Origin: Xylaria sp. FL1777 | Taxonomy: Eukaryota > Ascomycota > Sordariomycetes > Xylariales > Xylariaceae | Assembly: GCA_022578965.1 (NCBI GenBank) | Contig: MU400633.1 | Span: forward strand, 51,645 to 115,644 | Reading direction: 5' to 3' | Length of the DNA stretch: 64,000 bases | Shown here: positions 46,567 to 58,499 of the stretch, in pieces | Layout: each line of letters opens with the position of its first letter | Numbering within the stretch: the stretch's first letter is position 1 | Made by a program: the position numbers and the translations under genes | Notes under the pieces: model-generated | What the model saw: the letters and a program-made list of their open reading frames with translations, nothing else | What the model was told of the DNA's origin: nothing | Databases searched by the model: none

Positions 46567-48620
46567 ATGCTTACTGCTAAAAATAAACTAGAACAGCTTA
46601 TTAAAAACAGCAATAAACCTGATTATAATAACTATAATAATGTTAAAACTTTAAACTTAAAAAAATCTAAGTATAAAGCTCACTATGCTAAGAAATATAA
46701 CACTAATTATAGTTATTATAATAATGTTAAGACTTTAAATTTAAAGAAGCTTAAATATAAAGCTTTTGCTTTTAACTATAAACTAATTAACGCTAAAAAA
46801 TATAACATTAATTATAGTTATTATTATAATGTTAAAACTTTAGATTTAAATAAAGCACTTACTTTTAACTATAAGTTAGTTAATGCTAAAAAAGCTAAAT
46901 TAAATAATAGCATTATTATTTGCAAAAAAAGCAACTAAACTTAAAATAAGCACGGCTATATTTAAGTGGCACTAAGAGTGGCTTTTTTAAACCTTGCTTA
47001 TATAACTTAAATACTTAAAGTTATTTTTAAAAACATAGTATACATTATAGTTTAACAAGAGATATTAAAGAAATGCAAAAAATACTTTAAAATGCTAAGC
47101 TAGTTGTTTTATGCTAATAAAAAAGCATTTAATTAATATGTTAGCAAAACAACTAAAAATATGCTTAATTCCTTTAAAAAATCCGAAAATGAAAATATAT
47201 TCACTAGATTTTATAATTAAATGGGGCTTTAACTATAGTTTAACTTTAGCCTTTTTAGCTGTTTTTTAAATGCAATATATAATTGCGCAAAACTCTTTAT
47301 TAATAACAACAATAATAATAACAATAATAATAATATTAATAATAATAATAATAATAACAATAATAATAATAATTATGTAATATTAGCAAACTATATAACT
47401 AATAACTTATTTATAACATTTATTAATATAAACTTTATAAAATAATATATAGCTTTAGTTGTTTTATTGCTGTTAAAATAATAGTTGCATACTTATTATA
47501 ACAAAGAGAACTTTAAAACTAAAAAACTTAAGCTTAAGTACTTATTTAATGCTTTTATAAATTATAGCATAATTTACTCGATTTTTAGCATAAGATTAAA
47601 CCGCAAAAAGCAGCTTTACTAGTTTAAAAAGATTATTTATAACAGCAATAAGCGTTTTAAGAAACTTTTTAACATACTATAAACTAGCTTACATTTAAGC
47701 TTTATTAAAAAACTGTTATTAAAACAAGACTTGCATTTATTAAGAAAATCCTTGTTTAAGCAGCTTATAGTTCATTAAGACTACTTTTACTGCTTAAAAT
47801 ATTGCTAGTTTAATTAATGCTTTTATAACTATATATATAGCACCTTAATTCGAATTATTACAAAATATAATATTAGCTAATATAAGTTTAATAACTATTT
47901 TACTATTTTATTGATTAATTATTTTAGCAAAAAGGTCTTTTATTTGTTTTATACTTAAAGCGTTTCTTTTGTTTAAAAAATATTTTAAAATAATAATACT
48001 ACTTTATAGTAAGCAAATTAGCAACTTAATATGCTAAAACAATACAACTAAAATGCAATAAAGTTAAATATTAATAAAAAGAACTTAACGCTTAAGTAGT
48101 TTTTATTTAAAATTGTTTATTAACTATGTTATAAGCTATAAAACTTAAAGAAAAACTACTTTTATTTAAGTTTTAAAAAACTTAAATTTAAGCTAAGCCT
48201 TAATTTAATAAGCTTCCTAATAGTTCTTTTTGTTTATTACTTAATAAAAGCAACTATAAAAAAGTATTTGCAATATAATATTACAATAAAAACAAAATAC
48301 TAAAGTGCTTTAAACAATAATACTTTTAATCCTGTTTTTAACTAAAATAAAGCTTATTTAACTATAAAGTTTATTACTATTGCTGCTAATTATATATAAA
48401 GAATGTTTAATTTTTATGTTATACTAAACATAAGTATAATATTATAGTTAATTTTATAAAATAGCTTATTTGCTATGCTTTGCAATATTATAAGCAATAA
48501 AGTTTAAAGTGTTTATTTAAGGCCGTAAAATATAAAATGCTTTTAGCTAATGTTTATAAAAAGTTCTTTGCTTTTAATTAAGCCATAAATTAAAAATAGC
48601 AGCTATAACTTTTTATATTT
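46567..48620 (+). pseudogene. RIP-relic reading frame of unknown function, acidic-repeat origin
   Basis: An ATG-led stretch of 123 codons (46567-46938) continues in the same frame for about 2 kb to the inverted LTR at 48629. It is broken by TAA and TAG only where I read it, as expected if RIP hit CAA, CAG and TGG. The N-terminal part has three imperfect repeats around YNNVKTLNLKK separated by Tyr/Lys/Asn-rich sequence. A run of about 24 Asn/Ile codons at 47306-47376 is an in-frame trinucleotide tract; TpG-to-TpA change of GAT/GAC codons would turn poly-Asp into poly-Asn, so an acidic tract is likely. The second half (about 47510-48600) is rich in Leu, Phe and Tyr (for example KQDLHLLRKSLFKQL). 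I recognise no family. It may be a gene carried by an unrecognised element or a multicopy host gene. Confidence 0.55.
47306..47376 (+). repeat. (AAT/AAC)n trinucleotide microsatellite
   Basis: About 24 consecutive AAT/AAC/ATT triplets, in frame with the relic reading frame around it. Confidence 0.85.
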
Positions 48621-48628
48621 AAAATATA

Positions 48629-49117
48629 TATAATGGACCTGTTATATATTAATATAACAGGTTTGCCTTTAGGGTTTTAATTTGCAGGTAATAATAGGAT
48701 CTTTAGCAGTGGTCCGTTAAGGAAGTTTTCGGGGTACTTTTACCACTGTGCATTAATAGGGGTTTTAAGGGATTAAAAGTAATAAATATATTAGTGCTTA
48801 GCAGTTATAAGGAAATTAATAGCTAAAAAGCAAAAACTAAATAAATAACTAAATATAAGCAGTATATAATTATATAAACAAAAAAAAAGTAAAAAAAATA
48901 AAAACTTTTTTTTGGATTATTGTAAGTTTAGTAAGCACTAAATTATTATAAGCTTAATAAGCCTTAAATTACTATAAGTTTAATAAGCCTTAAATTATTA
49001 TAAGCTTAGTAAACTAAATAAATTGTTATATAACTTAGCTTTAGTTAGCATAAGTGCAAAGTATATATAAAAGCATTAAGTTACTTTAAAAGCTATTTTA
49101 GTGCTAATTTTATAACA
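48629..49117 (-). repeat. LTR of chromovirus copy 2 (inverted)
   Basis: The complement starts TGTTATAAAATTAGC at 49117 and ends GTCCATTATA at 48629; 489 bp. It is bordered at 49118 onward by the complement of a polypurine tract, so it is the 3' LTR of an element in minus orientation. It keeps GGGGTACTTTTACCACTG and neighbouring GC-richer bases near 48731. Confidence 0.88.
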
Positions 49118-51799
49118 TTATTTCTTTTTTTTTAAAATTGTTATTTTAATAATTTTTTTATAAGTATTTTTTCTTTTTTTTTTTTGCATATTAAAAATAT
49201 TAAAGCATATTAAAAAAATAATTGCTTATTAAAAATAAAGCAAAAACTTGTTTTTGCTTCTTTTATTAATTTTATTAGTTACGAAGTTATGCTTTGCTTT
49301 TATTGCTTTAATTGGTTATTAACGTATAAAATAACAAATAATATATTTTGTTGCTTTAAATGTATGTATGCTAGCTATTTTTGCAATAAGTTAAAAGTTT
49401 TAATTAACTTTATTAATAATATAGTTTTTAAATATTATTGTTTCAAAAAAAAAAAAAAGCAAGCAAAATAATGGTTGCTTTTAGTTTAAAAAGAATTAAA
49501 ACAAGCTTAAAGCAGCTTTAACTTCGTTTTAAGTAAGCTAGCTTAGCTTTACATACAAAAACGTTTTTTAAAAGCAAAAAGCGTTAAAATAGTTTAGCAA
49601 AAGCTTTAGTTTTTAAATAAATTAAACAAAATAAAGCATATTAAAAAAGAACAAAAAGCGCTAGCAAAAAAGCAAAAATAACAAGAAAAGCAAACTAAAG
49701 CAACGTAAGCTGCTTTATTTAAGTTCAATTAAAATTTTTTAAGCGTTTTTTTTAAAGCTAATTTTTTTTTTTTGGTTTTAAGCAATTAAAGTATTAGTAG
49801 TAAAACTAACTTATAATTACTACAGCAGTTTTTATTATTTCAGGTGCTTTAGACCAAAATGGTCCTTGCGTTTATACCTCTTTAGCTATACTACCTCTTT
49901 ACTAATTACAACTTTTCTTACTTTCTTTAATATAAACTTGGAATTCTAGTTTAAAGCAACTATGTTGATTTTCCTGCTTATGTTTTTATTTAAAAAACAA
50001 CAAACTGTGATTTATTTATGCAGTAATTTTAAATCTGTTTAAAGTTATACTTAATTAATTAATTATTATATTTTGCATATAGTTATATTTTTTTCGTATT
50101 TTTTTAACGCCTAGTTTTTGTTGCATTATATACTATAGATTTTCTAACCGAAATATTGTTTTTTTTACTATTGTTTCTTTTATAATTACTTTGCTTGCTT
50201 ATATAGTTTATTATACTAGCGTTTATGCTACTTTTTATATTTAAATTAACTGATTTTTTTAATACTACTTTTATTACTTTTAACTTTAAAAATAATTTTA
50301 ATTATAAAAGTAATAACTTAAATAAAAAATCTGATTTTATATGTTAGCAATAAGTTGCAACAAACATATAAAAGTATTAGCATTACAATTATAATTAAAG
50401 CTATAATTTTTATTAGTTTTTAAAGGGATAGCTTTTATTGCAAACTATAACTAATAACTAGTTAAAGCTATAAATACGCAAAATAGTTAACGTATTAAAA
50501 AACCCTAAAGTTTAATAGCGTTTTTAAAAAGCTAATATTTAAATAAAATTTAAAAAAAACAATGCAAATTATAATATTACTAACATTTTTACATTTTAAA
50601 ACAAGCTTTTTATTTTATTTAAATAACTAGCTTTTACTAAATTTGATTTTAAAGCATTTAAAGCTTTTAGTAAAAAGCCTTGCTAAGTTAAAAATGTTTA
50701 TAATATATAATAAATCAAAAGGTTACTTTGTTTTTTTTAGTCTTAAATTTAAAACGCATTTTTATGTTTTACTGCTTTTTTTTTAAGTATTTTTACGAAT
50801 TAGCAAACCAAGCATAAATCTTATAACGCAACTAAAGCTAATATACTGTTTTTTTATATTACTAAAGCATATATAATTATAGCTTTATTATTAAGTGCAT
50901 ATATACCTTTAATAAGCAATTTCTTATAGCAATTTATTAGTATTTACTTTTATAGTAGTAAAACATAAACTTAAGTAATTAATACATTTACTTAATTTAA
51001 AGTATATATTAGCTATAAGTTTATTTTAAAACAGCTAAATAAAATAGCTAAATAAAATTGCATATATAATAGCTAATTAACTAATGTTTTAATACTTAAA
51101 TTAATAAATATATAGCTTAACTTAAAGCATATTATTTATAACTTAAGTATTATGTTTATATATAATAATTTTAACTTTAAAAACAGTATTTAAAATTTTA
51201 ATATAAGTTATAAAAATATTATGCAAAATTTAACTAACTATTTTATAGTTATTAGTTTAAACATGCTTAGCTTATTTATATAGTTGTAATAATATATTAT
51301 TACTCTTTTGAAAAAAAAATAGCTTTTTTTTTATTTAACGCTAACTTTAGCTTATATAAATAAAGCAACTAATTATTTATTAGTTTATGCTATTTATTCT
51401 TTATTTAAATTATTATATTTAAAAAGGTTTGTTTTATTTTTAAATATTATATAACTATAAAATAACGTTAGTTATATTCTGTAAATTTCTACTATTTATA
51501 AAAACAAAAAAAAAATATCCAGAATATATTAAGTTTATAATACTTTATTTTGCACTATTTTAAATTATTAAAACTATAATAAACAACTTATAATAGTACA
51601 TAAAGATTAAAAAACTACATTTTTCATTTAAGCTATAGTAGCTACTTAAATAAAAGCAAGCAATATATATAACTATAAATAATAAATGCTTTTTATATTA
51701 GCTTTTTTTTATATTACGTTAAATTTTATTTAACTAATTTTTCGAACTTTTTAAGATCTTTTTATAAAATATAACATATAATTTTTTAATTGCAAGCAG

Positions 51800-53101
51800 C
51801 ATATTAAGAAAAATAAAATTTAATACTATTAAGCTTTATTATTACTATATAATAAGTTTTATGCCTATATTTTAGCGTTTTTAATTTATAATTTAGTTAA
51901 ATTTAATATACTATTTTTTAATAAAATTTAACTAAATTATATTTAAACAGCATTAAAAAGCATAAATCTTATATTACTTAAGCAAAAAATTGCAGCTTTA
52001 TAGTTTTAATAGTTAAAATATATAAGTTAAACAAAAAAATATACTTAAAACAAAAGCAAATTAATTAACATTAAGTTTTAAAGCTATTATTAATATATAA
52101 GTATTATAAAATATTTATTTATAATAACTATAGTAGTTTAGCTTAGCAACTATAAAATGCTACATTAAATTATTTTTTATTTTCTTATTTTTTTTTATAA
52201 AAAAAAGTTTAGTAACTATAAACTAGAAATATTATATTTTGCTTAGTTATTTTATTTTAATGTTATAAAACTAGAACTTGCAACAGGAATACTATAGTTA
52301 AGCTTTATTTAGTATACTATAGCTAAAAGCAAGTAAAAAGCTATTAATTTAGCTTTAAAGCATATTAATAATACTTTTATAATTAATATAAAAAATAACA
52401 AAAACTTTACGCAAAATATTTTTGTTATATTTAATTAATTAGTTATTATAAGCCTTTATATTGCTTTAATTTATAGCAGTATAAAATAGTTCTTTTAAAC
52501 ATATTAAAATAAGCAGTATACTTTTCTTTTTATTAACTAAAATATTATTAAATATACTTATAAAATATATATTAATAGCAATACTAAAAAACATATTAAT
52601 AGCTATACTACGTTATATAATCCTTTTAATACGCTAGATCTATTAATAAAAAAAAAGCAATAATTTACTAATATTAAAATTAATAAATTTAATACTAAGG
52701 TTATTTAACTAACTAAAGTTTTAATATAGCAAAACATATTAAGTTTAGTTAATAAAAATAAGCTATTTATTAAAAGTAATAAAAAATAGCAGCTATATAT
52801 TTTTAATTATAAAAAAGCAAAAAAGAAAAAAAAAAAAACTAAAGAACTATAGCTAAATATAAATTAACGTAAAGTATTATATATGTTTTATTTTTTTTGC
52901 TTTTTTTTTAGCTTTTTAGAACTACTATTTGCTAATAATTCTTTATTATGCTTTAATAGTTTAAATTATACTAGTAAATCTATAGCTAGCAATATATTTA
53001 TATATATAAAAAAAGCATTTAAAAGTAATATAATTATAGTTAGTTTTGCTAAAAATAATAAAACAAAAGTTATAGCTACTACTAAGCATAAAGCTAATTA
53101 G
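51800..53101 (+). pseudogene. Relic reading frame in TIR element copy 2, family unknown
   Basis: A single plus-strand frame can be followed for at least 1.3 kb, with only TAA/TAG stops where I read it. It includes ALLLLYNKFYAYILAFLIYN, then FSNYKLEILYFA and NLALKHINN near 52340, TLYNPFNTLDLL near 52613 and a Lys-rich segment, and ends in a stop-free 72-codon stretch (52883-53101) that also survives in copy 1. The frame probably extends upstream. It reads as a helical, once Gln/Glu/Asp-rich protein. I saw no BED finger, DDE or hAT dimerisation block. A vague likeness to the C-terminal part of fungal DUF6589 proteins is only an impression. Confidence 0.5.
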
Positions 53102-55691
53102 CTTAACTATATATTAAGCGTTTAATAAATATTTAACTGCTGCTTTGTTTATATTTTTAGTATTAATTTTAAAGTTAAACAAAATATATTTTTAGTAGCA
53201 TTTTTAATTTGTGCTTTGTTTATAAAATGTTTAGCATACTTATTAAAAGCATGCTAATACATTATAAAAAGCTTAGCATATAAAACATAGCTATATTTTT
53301 TTTATTTATTTTATTTAAATATTTTTATAGCATTATAAACTAAAAAAAACATAATATTTATATTAACTATTTTGTTAAATATAGCAGCAATATACTACTA
53401 AACTTTTTTTAGCATAAAATATTTTGCTATATTATTAATAGTAAAATTTAAGTGTTAATATAAGTTTGCAAAGTATTTTACGCAAAATTTCTAAAGCTTT
53501 TGCTATAAAAACTAAAAAATAGTTCTTTTTTAAAGTATAAATTATTAGCATATTTTTAATAGCAACCTTAATAATTAGCTAAAGTTATAATAATATAAGT
53601 TATAATATATTTTCTATTATATATTTTTTTGCTTTTTAAAACTTTTATTATTTAGCTGCTATAAAAACTATAAAGCATACTTTTTAAAGCATTTTATATT
53701 TATAAACTTATATATGCTTAGTTAAATAGCTTATAGTTTATTTTTAAACTTTAGTTTAGCTTTAGTTTATTTAGTAAGCTTAATTAGCTTAAACTATTTT
53801 AGTTTAAGGTTAATTATTAAATTATTTTTATTTTTAAGCTTATTAGTTATAATTAATTAATAGTTTAATAGTACGAACTATATATAGCTAAACGTTAAGC
53901 TTTTTAATGCATTATTGCTTATGTTTATTATAAAGCATAAATTACTTTAATTGTTTTTTAGTAGCTTTTTTTTATGCTTTAGTTTAAAAAGCTTAACTTT
54001 TTACGCTTTTAATAAATCGAAATATTAATAAAAAGCAAAAAAAAATGCTGTTTTTTATATTATACTATCTTAAATAGCTTAGTTAAACCTTTGCAACAGG
54101 TTTAAAAAATCTTTAAAAGTAATAAAGCTAAACTAAATAACATACATTATGTTATAAATATTTATTTTTATTCTAAAAGCTATAGTAGCAAACATAATTT
54201 AACAAAAAAAATCTAGCTTTATAAACTTATTATATAACTGCTATTAATTATTAAAACATATATTTATATTATATTTTTAAATAAAGCGCTTTATTTTAGT
54301 TAAAATAAACTTTAATTTTTAAAGCTATATTATTAAAAAATAGCACGTAGTAATAAGCTTTTTTTTGCTATTTATAAAAACAATGGTTTTAAGGATTAAA
54401 TGTGCTATATTATATTATGTTTTGCTAATTAAAAAACTTAATTACTAGTAATTTTTTATAATAGTACCTTTTTTTATAAAATAAATAATAAAAAATATAT
54501 TAAGTTAATTAACTAAAGCACAAACAAATTGCAGTTCTTTTAAATAAGTATTTTGCTGTTAAAATCTAGCTTTAAGCAATATAAACTTTTAAGCGTTTAA
54601 GCTTAATATAGTAATATAGCTAAACTATAATATATTTTATAAAACTAACGCTTTTATATAATATATATTAAGGTATATAATCTAGAAATCTTTTTATTAA
54701 TAAACTATATAAAGCTTATTAATAGCTATAAACATAATCTTTTAGTTAAACAAAAAGTTATAAAGCAAGTTAATAAAATGTTTTTAAGTAGCTTATTTAA
54801 GCTTAAAAATAATATATGTAAAATGTTCTAAAGCTAACTTAGCTTATATAGCATTATTTTATTAAATAATAAAAACATATTTTTATAACTATTTATATAA
54901 TACTAACTAACTTTTATTATATTATTTATTATTAATAATGAATAAATGTTAAAAATTTAAGCAATTAAGTTAAATTAATTATGTTTTAATTGTTTTAATA
55001 AATATAATTATAAAGTTACTATGCTTTATATAATAACTAAAACAGTTTATAATATAATGCTTTTTTTATAATTAGTTTAAGCTACTAATATAATATTACT
55101 ATAATAAAATACTATACGTTAAATTAACTTAACTTACTTAGCTTTAAGCTTAAGCTTATATAATTTGTTAAATTAATAATAATTTAAAATAGCACTAATA
55201 ATAGCTTATATAAAGTTATATTTTAACATATGCTATTAGTTATATTTTAATTGCAGTAAGATATATTATATAAAATACTAAATATAATTATTAAGTAAAT
55301 GCTTTAATACTGCATTATTAGCTAGTTTATTTAGTTTGCTAAGCTTTTTAATAAATTTTAAAAGTTTTAAAGCTATTAGTTTTTCTAAAAAATAACTATT
55401 AACTAAGCTAAAGCTAAAATTGTTAAAAGTTTGTAGTTCTATAATAAAGTAAAGAAATAACACTAATTAATAAATTAATAAATAAAGCTTAACTTTTAAT
55501 TGTTTAAGCTTAAAACACTATAATATAATAAAGTATTTTAATTATAAAGTTAGCGCTAAATATAAATATTATTATAAAAAGCCTTAAGCAATGTTATAAT
55601 TATTATTTTTAGGTTTTGTTAGCAAATAGTCTATAAGTGTAAGTAGTATGCATATGTATGCAAAATGAACTCTAGCTCAAAAATCAATAAA

Positions 55692-55708
55692 AGTGCTTTA
55701 AACTAAAA
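55692..55708 (+). repeat. Subterminal copy of the TIR core in TIR element copy 2
   Basis: AGTGCTTTAAACTAAAA is the equivalent of 35128-35144 in copy 1, with two G-to-A changes. It lies about 125-140 bp from the right end. Confidence 0.5.
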
Positions 55709-58086
55709 TACATAAAACGTAGGCTATAAACCTATAAATACATTTGCACGAGCCTCTAAAAAAAATGAATTATAGCTTGTAGTAAGCGCAGCCCGCTGTT
55801 TTATGTTTCTAATCTAAGGCACCTAAAATAAAGTTTTTAAATGTTTTTTAAGTTTTTAAGTATTATTAATATATAAGTATTTTTTTTATTTAATAAAGTA
55901 TTCTAAGTTATTATTATTTTAATAAAAATTTAGTATATTTTTAATTTTATAAATATTTTAATTTGTTTTTATTTTTAGTTATGTTTTAATAAGTATTTTA
56001 ATAAGCGCTAGTTTTAGTAAAAAAATATAAAAAATAAAGTAAATTCATATATCTTTTAGTAATAATAGTTTATAATTAGTAAATAAAATAACTTTTTTGA
56101 TTTTAAAAAAACTAAGTTTTTTAAATTTTAATTTATTGCTTAGTTGTTTTGTTTTAATTTAAGAAATATTAATATATGCGTTTTATTTTTATTATAATAA
56201 ATAAACCTTATTTTTTTTTTTAAAGGTTAGCTTTTTAGTTTGTTTTTTGTTATAGTATTTTAATATTTGTTATTATAAAAACTAAAAGCATAGTTGCAAT
56301 TTAGCTTATAGCGTTTTAATTTTTGTTGTAATAGTTCTTGCTTAAAATGCTATAATTAAAATAACAAATGCTTTAATTAATGTTTTTTTTTGTTTTATAA
56401 TAGTTGCTTATTATTTATAAATAGCTTTATATAAAAATATATTTATATTTTTATTTATTAATGTATTATATAAAATTTATGCTATTAATAATAGTTTTAC
56501 TTAATTATTTTATTAATAATTAATATAACTTTATAAATATTGTTTTAATATTTAGTTTAATTAAAGCTTTTTTTGTTTTTTGTTGTAATTGCTAATAGAG
56601 CACTTAAACATACGTAAAAAAGGTTTTTAACCTTAGAATTAAATTCTATGGGCCATGTTGCCTTTAGGCATAATGCTGTATTAACGTGCATTTAGTAGTG
56701 CAGCAAGCCTTAACGAAAACCTTTTTGTTAGGCTAGCAACTAGCTTAAATGCTATTTTAACTAAGCTACGTTAACATTATGCAAATAAACCTGTTAAACA
56801 ACGTTAACTACTTAAAACTAAACTAAACGTAAATAAAAACAAATAAAAAGCTGCTAAAGTAAATGCAAAAAGATTTTTTAAGCTTAGTAAAGCGTTAAAA
56901 ACAATTACTGTTATTAAAAAAGTAATTTGCGTGCTACTTAAAGTTAGCATAAAATACGTTTATATATTTCTTTAAATAAACTTAAACGTTTAACTTAAGC
57001 GTATTAAAAAAGCTATTAAAAATATTTTAAAAAGCGCTTTATAAGTATAAATATATGCAAACATTATTAACTAAAACTTAAACGCAAGAAAATTTGCTAA
57101 TATTATAGCGGCCTTTTTATACTACGTAAGTATAATAGCTATTTACGATTAAATTATTATAGTTATACTAATAGCTTTAAATATTTATAATAAAACTAAG
57201 CATATTATAGTATAAAAAATAAATAAAGCGCTATTTTTAAACGTTATTAAAGCAGCTTATAAGCTTATTAATAACAATTAAAAAGTTATTTTTAGCTTAA
57301 AAAAATAAAAAACTAGTATGCAAACAATATAAAATAAACTATAATAGCATTTAAAAATAAGTTAATAATATACTAGTAGCTATTTTAACTTATAATAATA
57401 AGTATATTAGCTATTAAAGTTATTAAACTAAAAAAAAAGCTTTTAAAAGCATAATTATAGCAAGCTAACAATATAAAAATTATAAAGGTTATACTGCTAA
57501 AAAAACTTTAATAATGCAAACATAGCATAAAACTAATATATATTAGCATAAAGTTAATTTAAAATGCAAATAAGCTATACAATAATAAAGTTTTCTAAAA
57601 CTATAATTATTATGTAGCTTTGTTATATTTTAAAGATATAATAGCGTTAAAATGTTACTAATGTTATAAATAAAGATATAAAGCAGCTTATTATAAAAAA
57701 AACAAATATTACAGTTAATACACATTTTTGTAATATGTTAATAATAAAAAGAATATATGCTTAATATAAGCTATAAATAGTTTAGCTAAATGTAAACAAT
57801 ATAATAGCAAATATTTTATATAAGCTATAATATATTTATATGCTTAAAAAGCAAAAAACATAGCAAAAAATATATATATATATAAAGTAGCTAATTATAT
57901 TACAAATATAATAGCTAAACTAGTTTTTTAAAATAAACTTATTGCAGTATTATTTAGCTTTTAAAAGCAGCTAGCCTTTAAAACAGCAAAAAACGTAAAA
58001 ATAACCTAGCTATAAAAAATAAGCAAGCCTTTAAGCTTAAAAAACTAAAACAATAGCTAAAAAAAAAGCTAGTTTTTAACTAAACG

Positions 58087-58190
58087 TGTTATAATTTTAA
58101 ACTAATTTTAGTTTAACTTTTTTGAAAACATAAGCAATATTATAATAAAAAAGTTTGCAACTATAAATTTAGTAACGCAAAAGGAAAAAA
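58087..58190 (+). pseudogene. Possible ORF1 zinc-knuckle region of the LINE
   Basis: A frame starting CYNFKLIL and continuing to KHKQYYNKKVCNY has spaced Cys/His/Tyr residues, as a RIP-damaged CCHC cluster would. It lies just upstream of the endonuclease remnant. The reading is weak. Confidence 0.3.
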
Positions 58191-58499
58191 GCTTAACTTT
58201 GCTTTTAAACTACAATAAAAATGCATTAAATAAAAGTAGTAATAAAGGTAGAACTTTTGCTAGCATATAATAAACAAGTATTTTATACTTTAATAAAACG
58301 TTAAAAAAAGTTATATAATTATAAAAAAAATCTTTTTTAAAAAAAATAAATATAATGTTTTAGTAATTTATAAGCTATTAATAACTACTAGTAACTTTTT
58401 ATATATTGTATGCTTAACTAGCTTAAAATATAGCATTATGTAATATTAAAACTAAAATAAGCTTTAAGCAATTATACTAATAAATTTAATAATAAAAGT

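Larger units (their letters stand above)
49835..55831 (+). mobile_element. 5,997-bp TIR DNA-transposon-like element, copy 2 (RIP-degraded, better preserved)
   Basis: The left end is TTATTTCAGGTGCTTTAGAC and the right end is the complement of TTATTTTAGGTGCCTTAGA, giving a TIR of about 19 bp (TTATTTYAGGTGCYTTAGA). It is flanked by a perfect 8-bp duplication AGTTTTTA (49827-49834 and 55832-55839). It is exactly as long as copy 1 and collinear with it. It sits inside chromovirus copy 2, just past its chromodomain, so it is younger than that insertion. Many sites here keep the C or G that copy 1 has lost (for example CAGGTGCTTTAGACC against TAAGTGCTTTAAACC). Confidence 0.9.

Noticed and set aside
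49289..49471. 60-codon open frame as a small gene
   Set aside because: It lies in the non-coding 3' internal region of chromovirus copy 2 and has no counterpart under coding constraint in copy 1.
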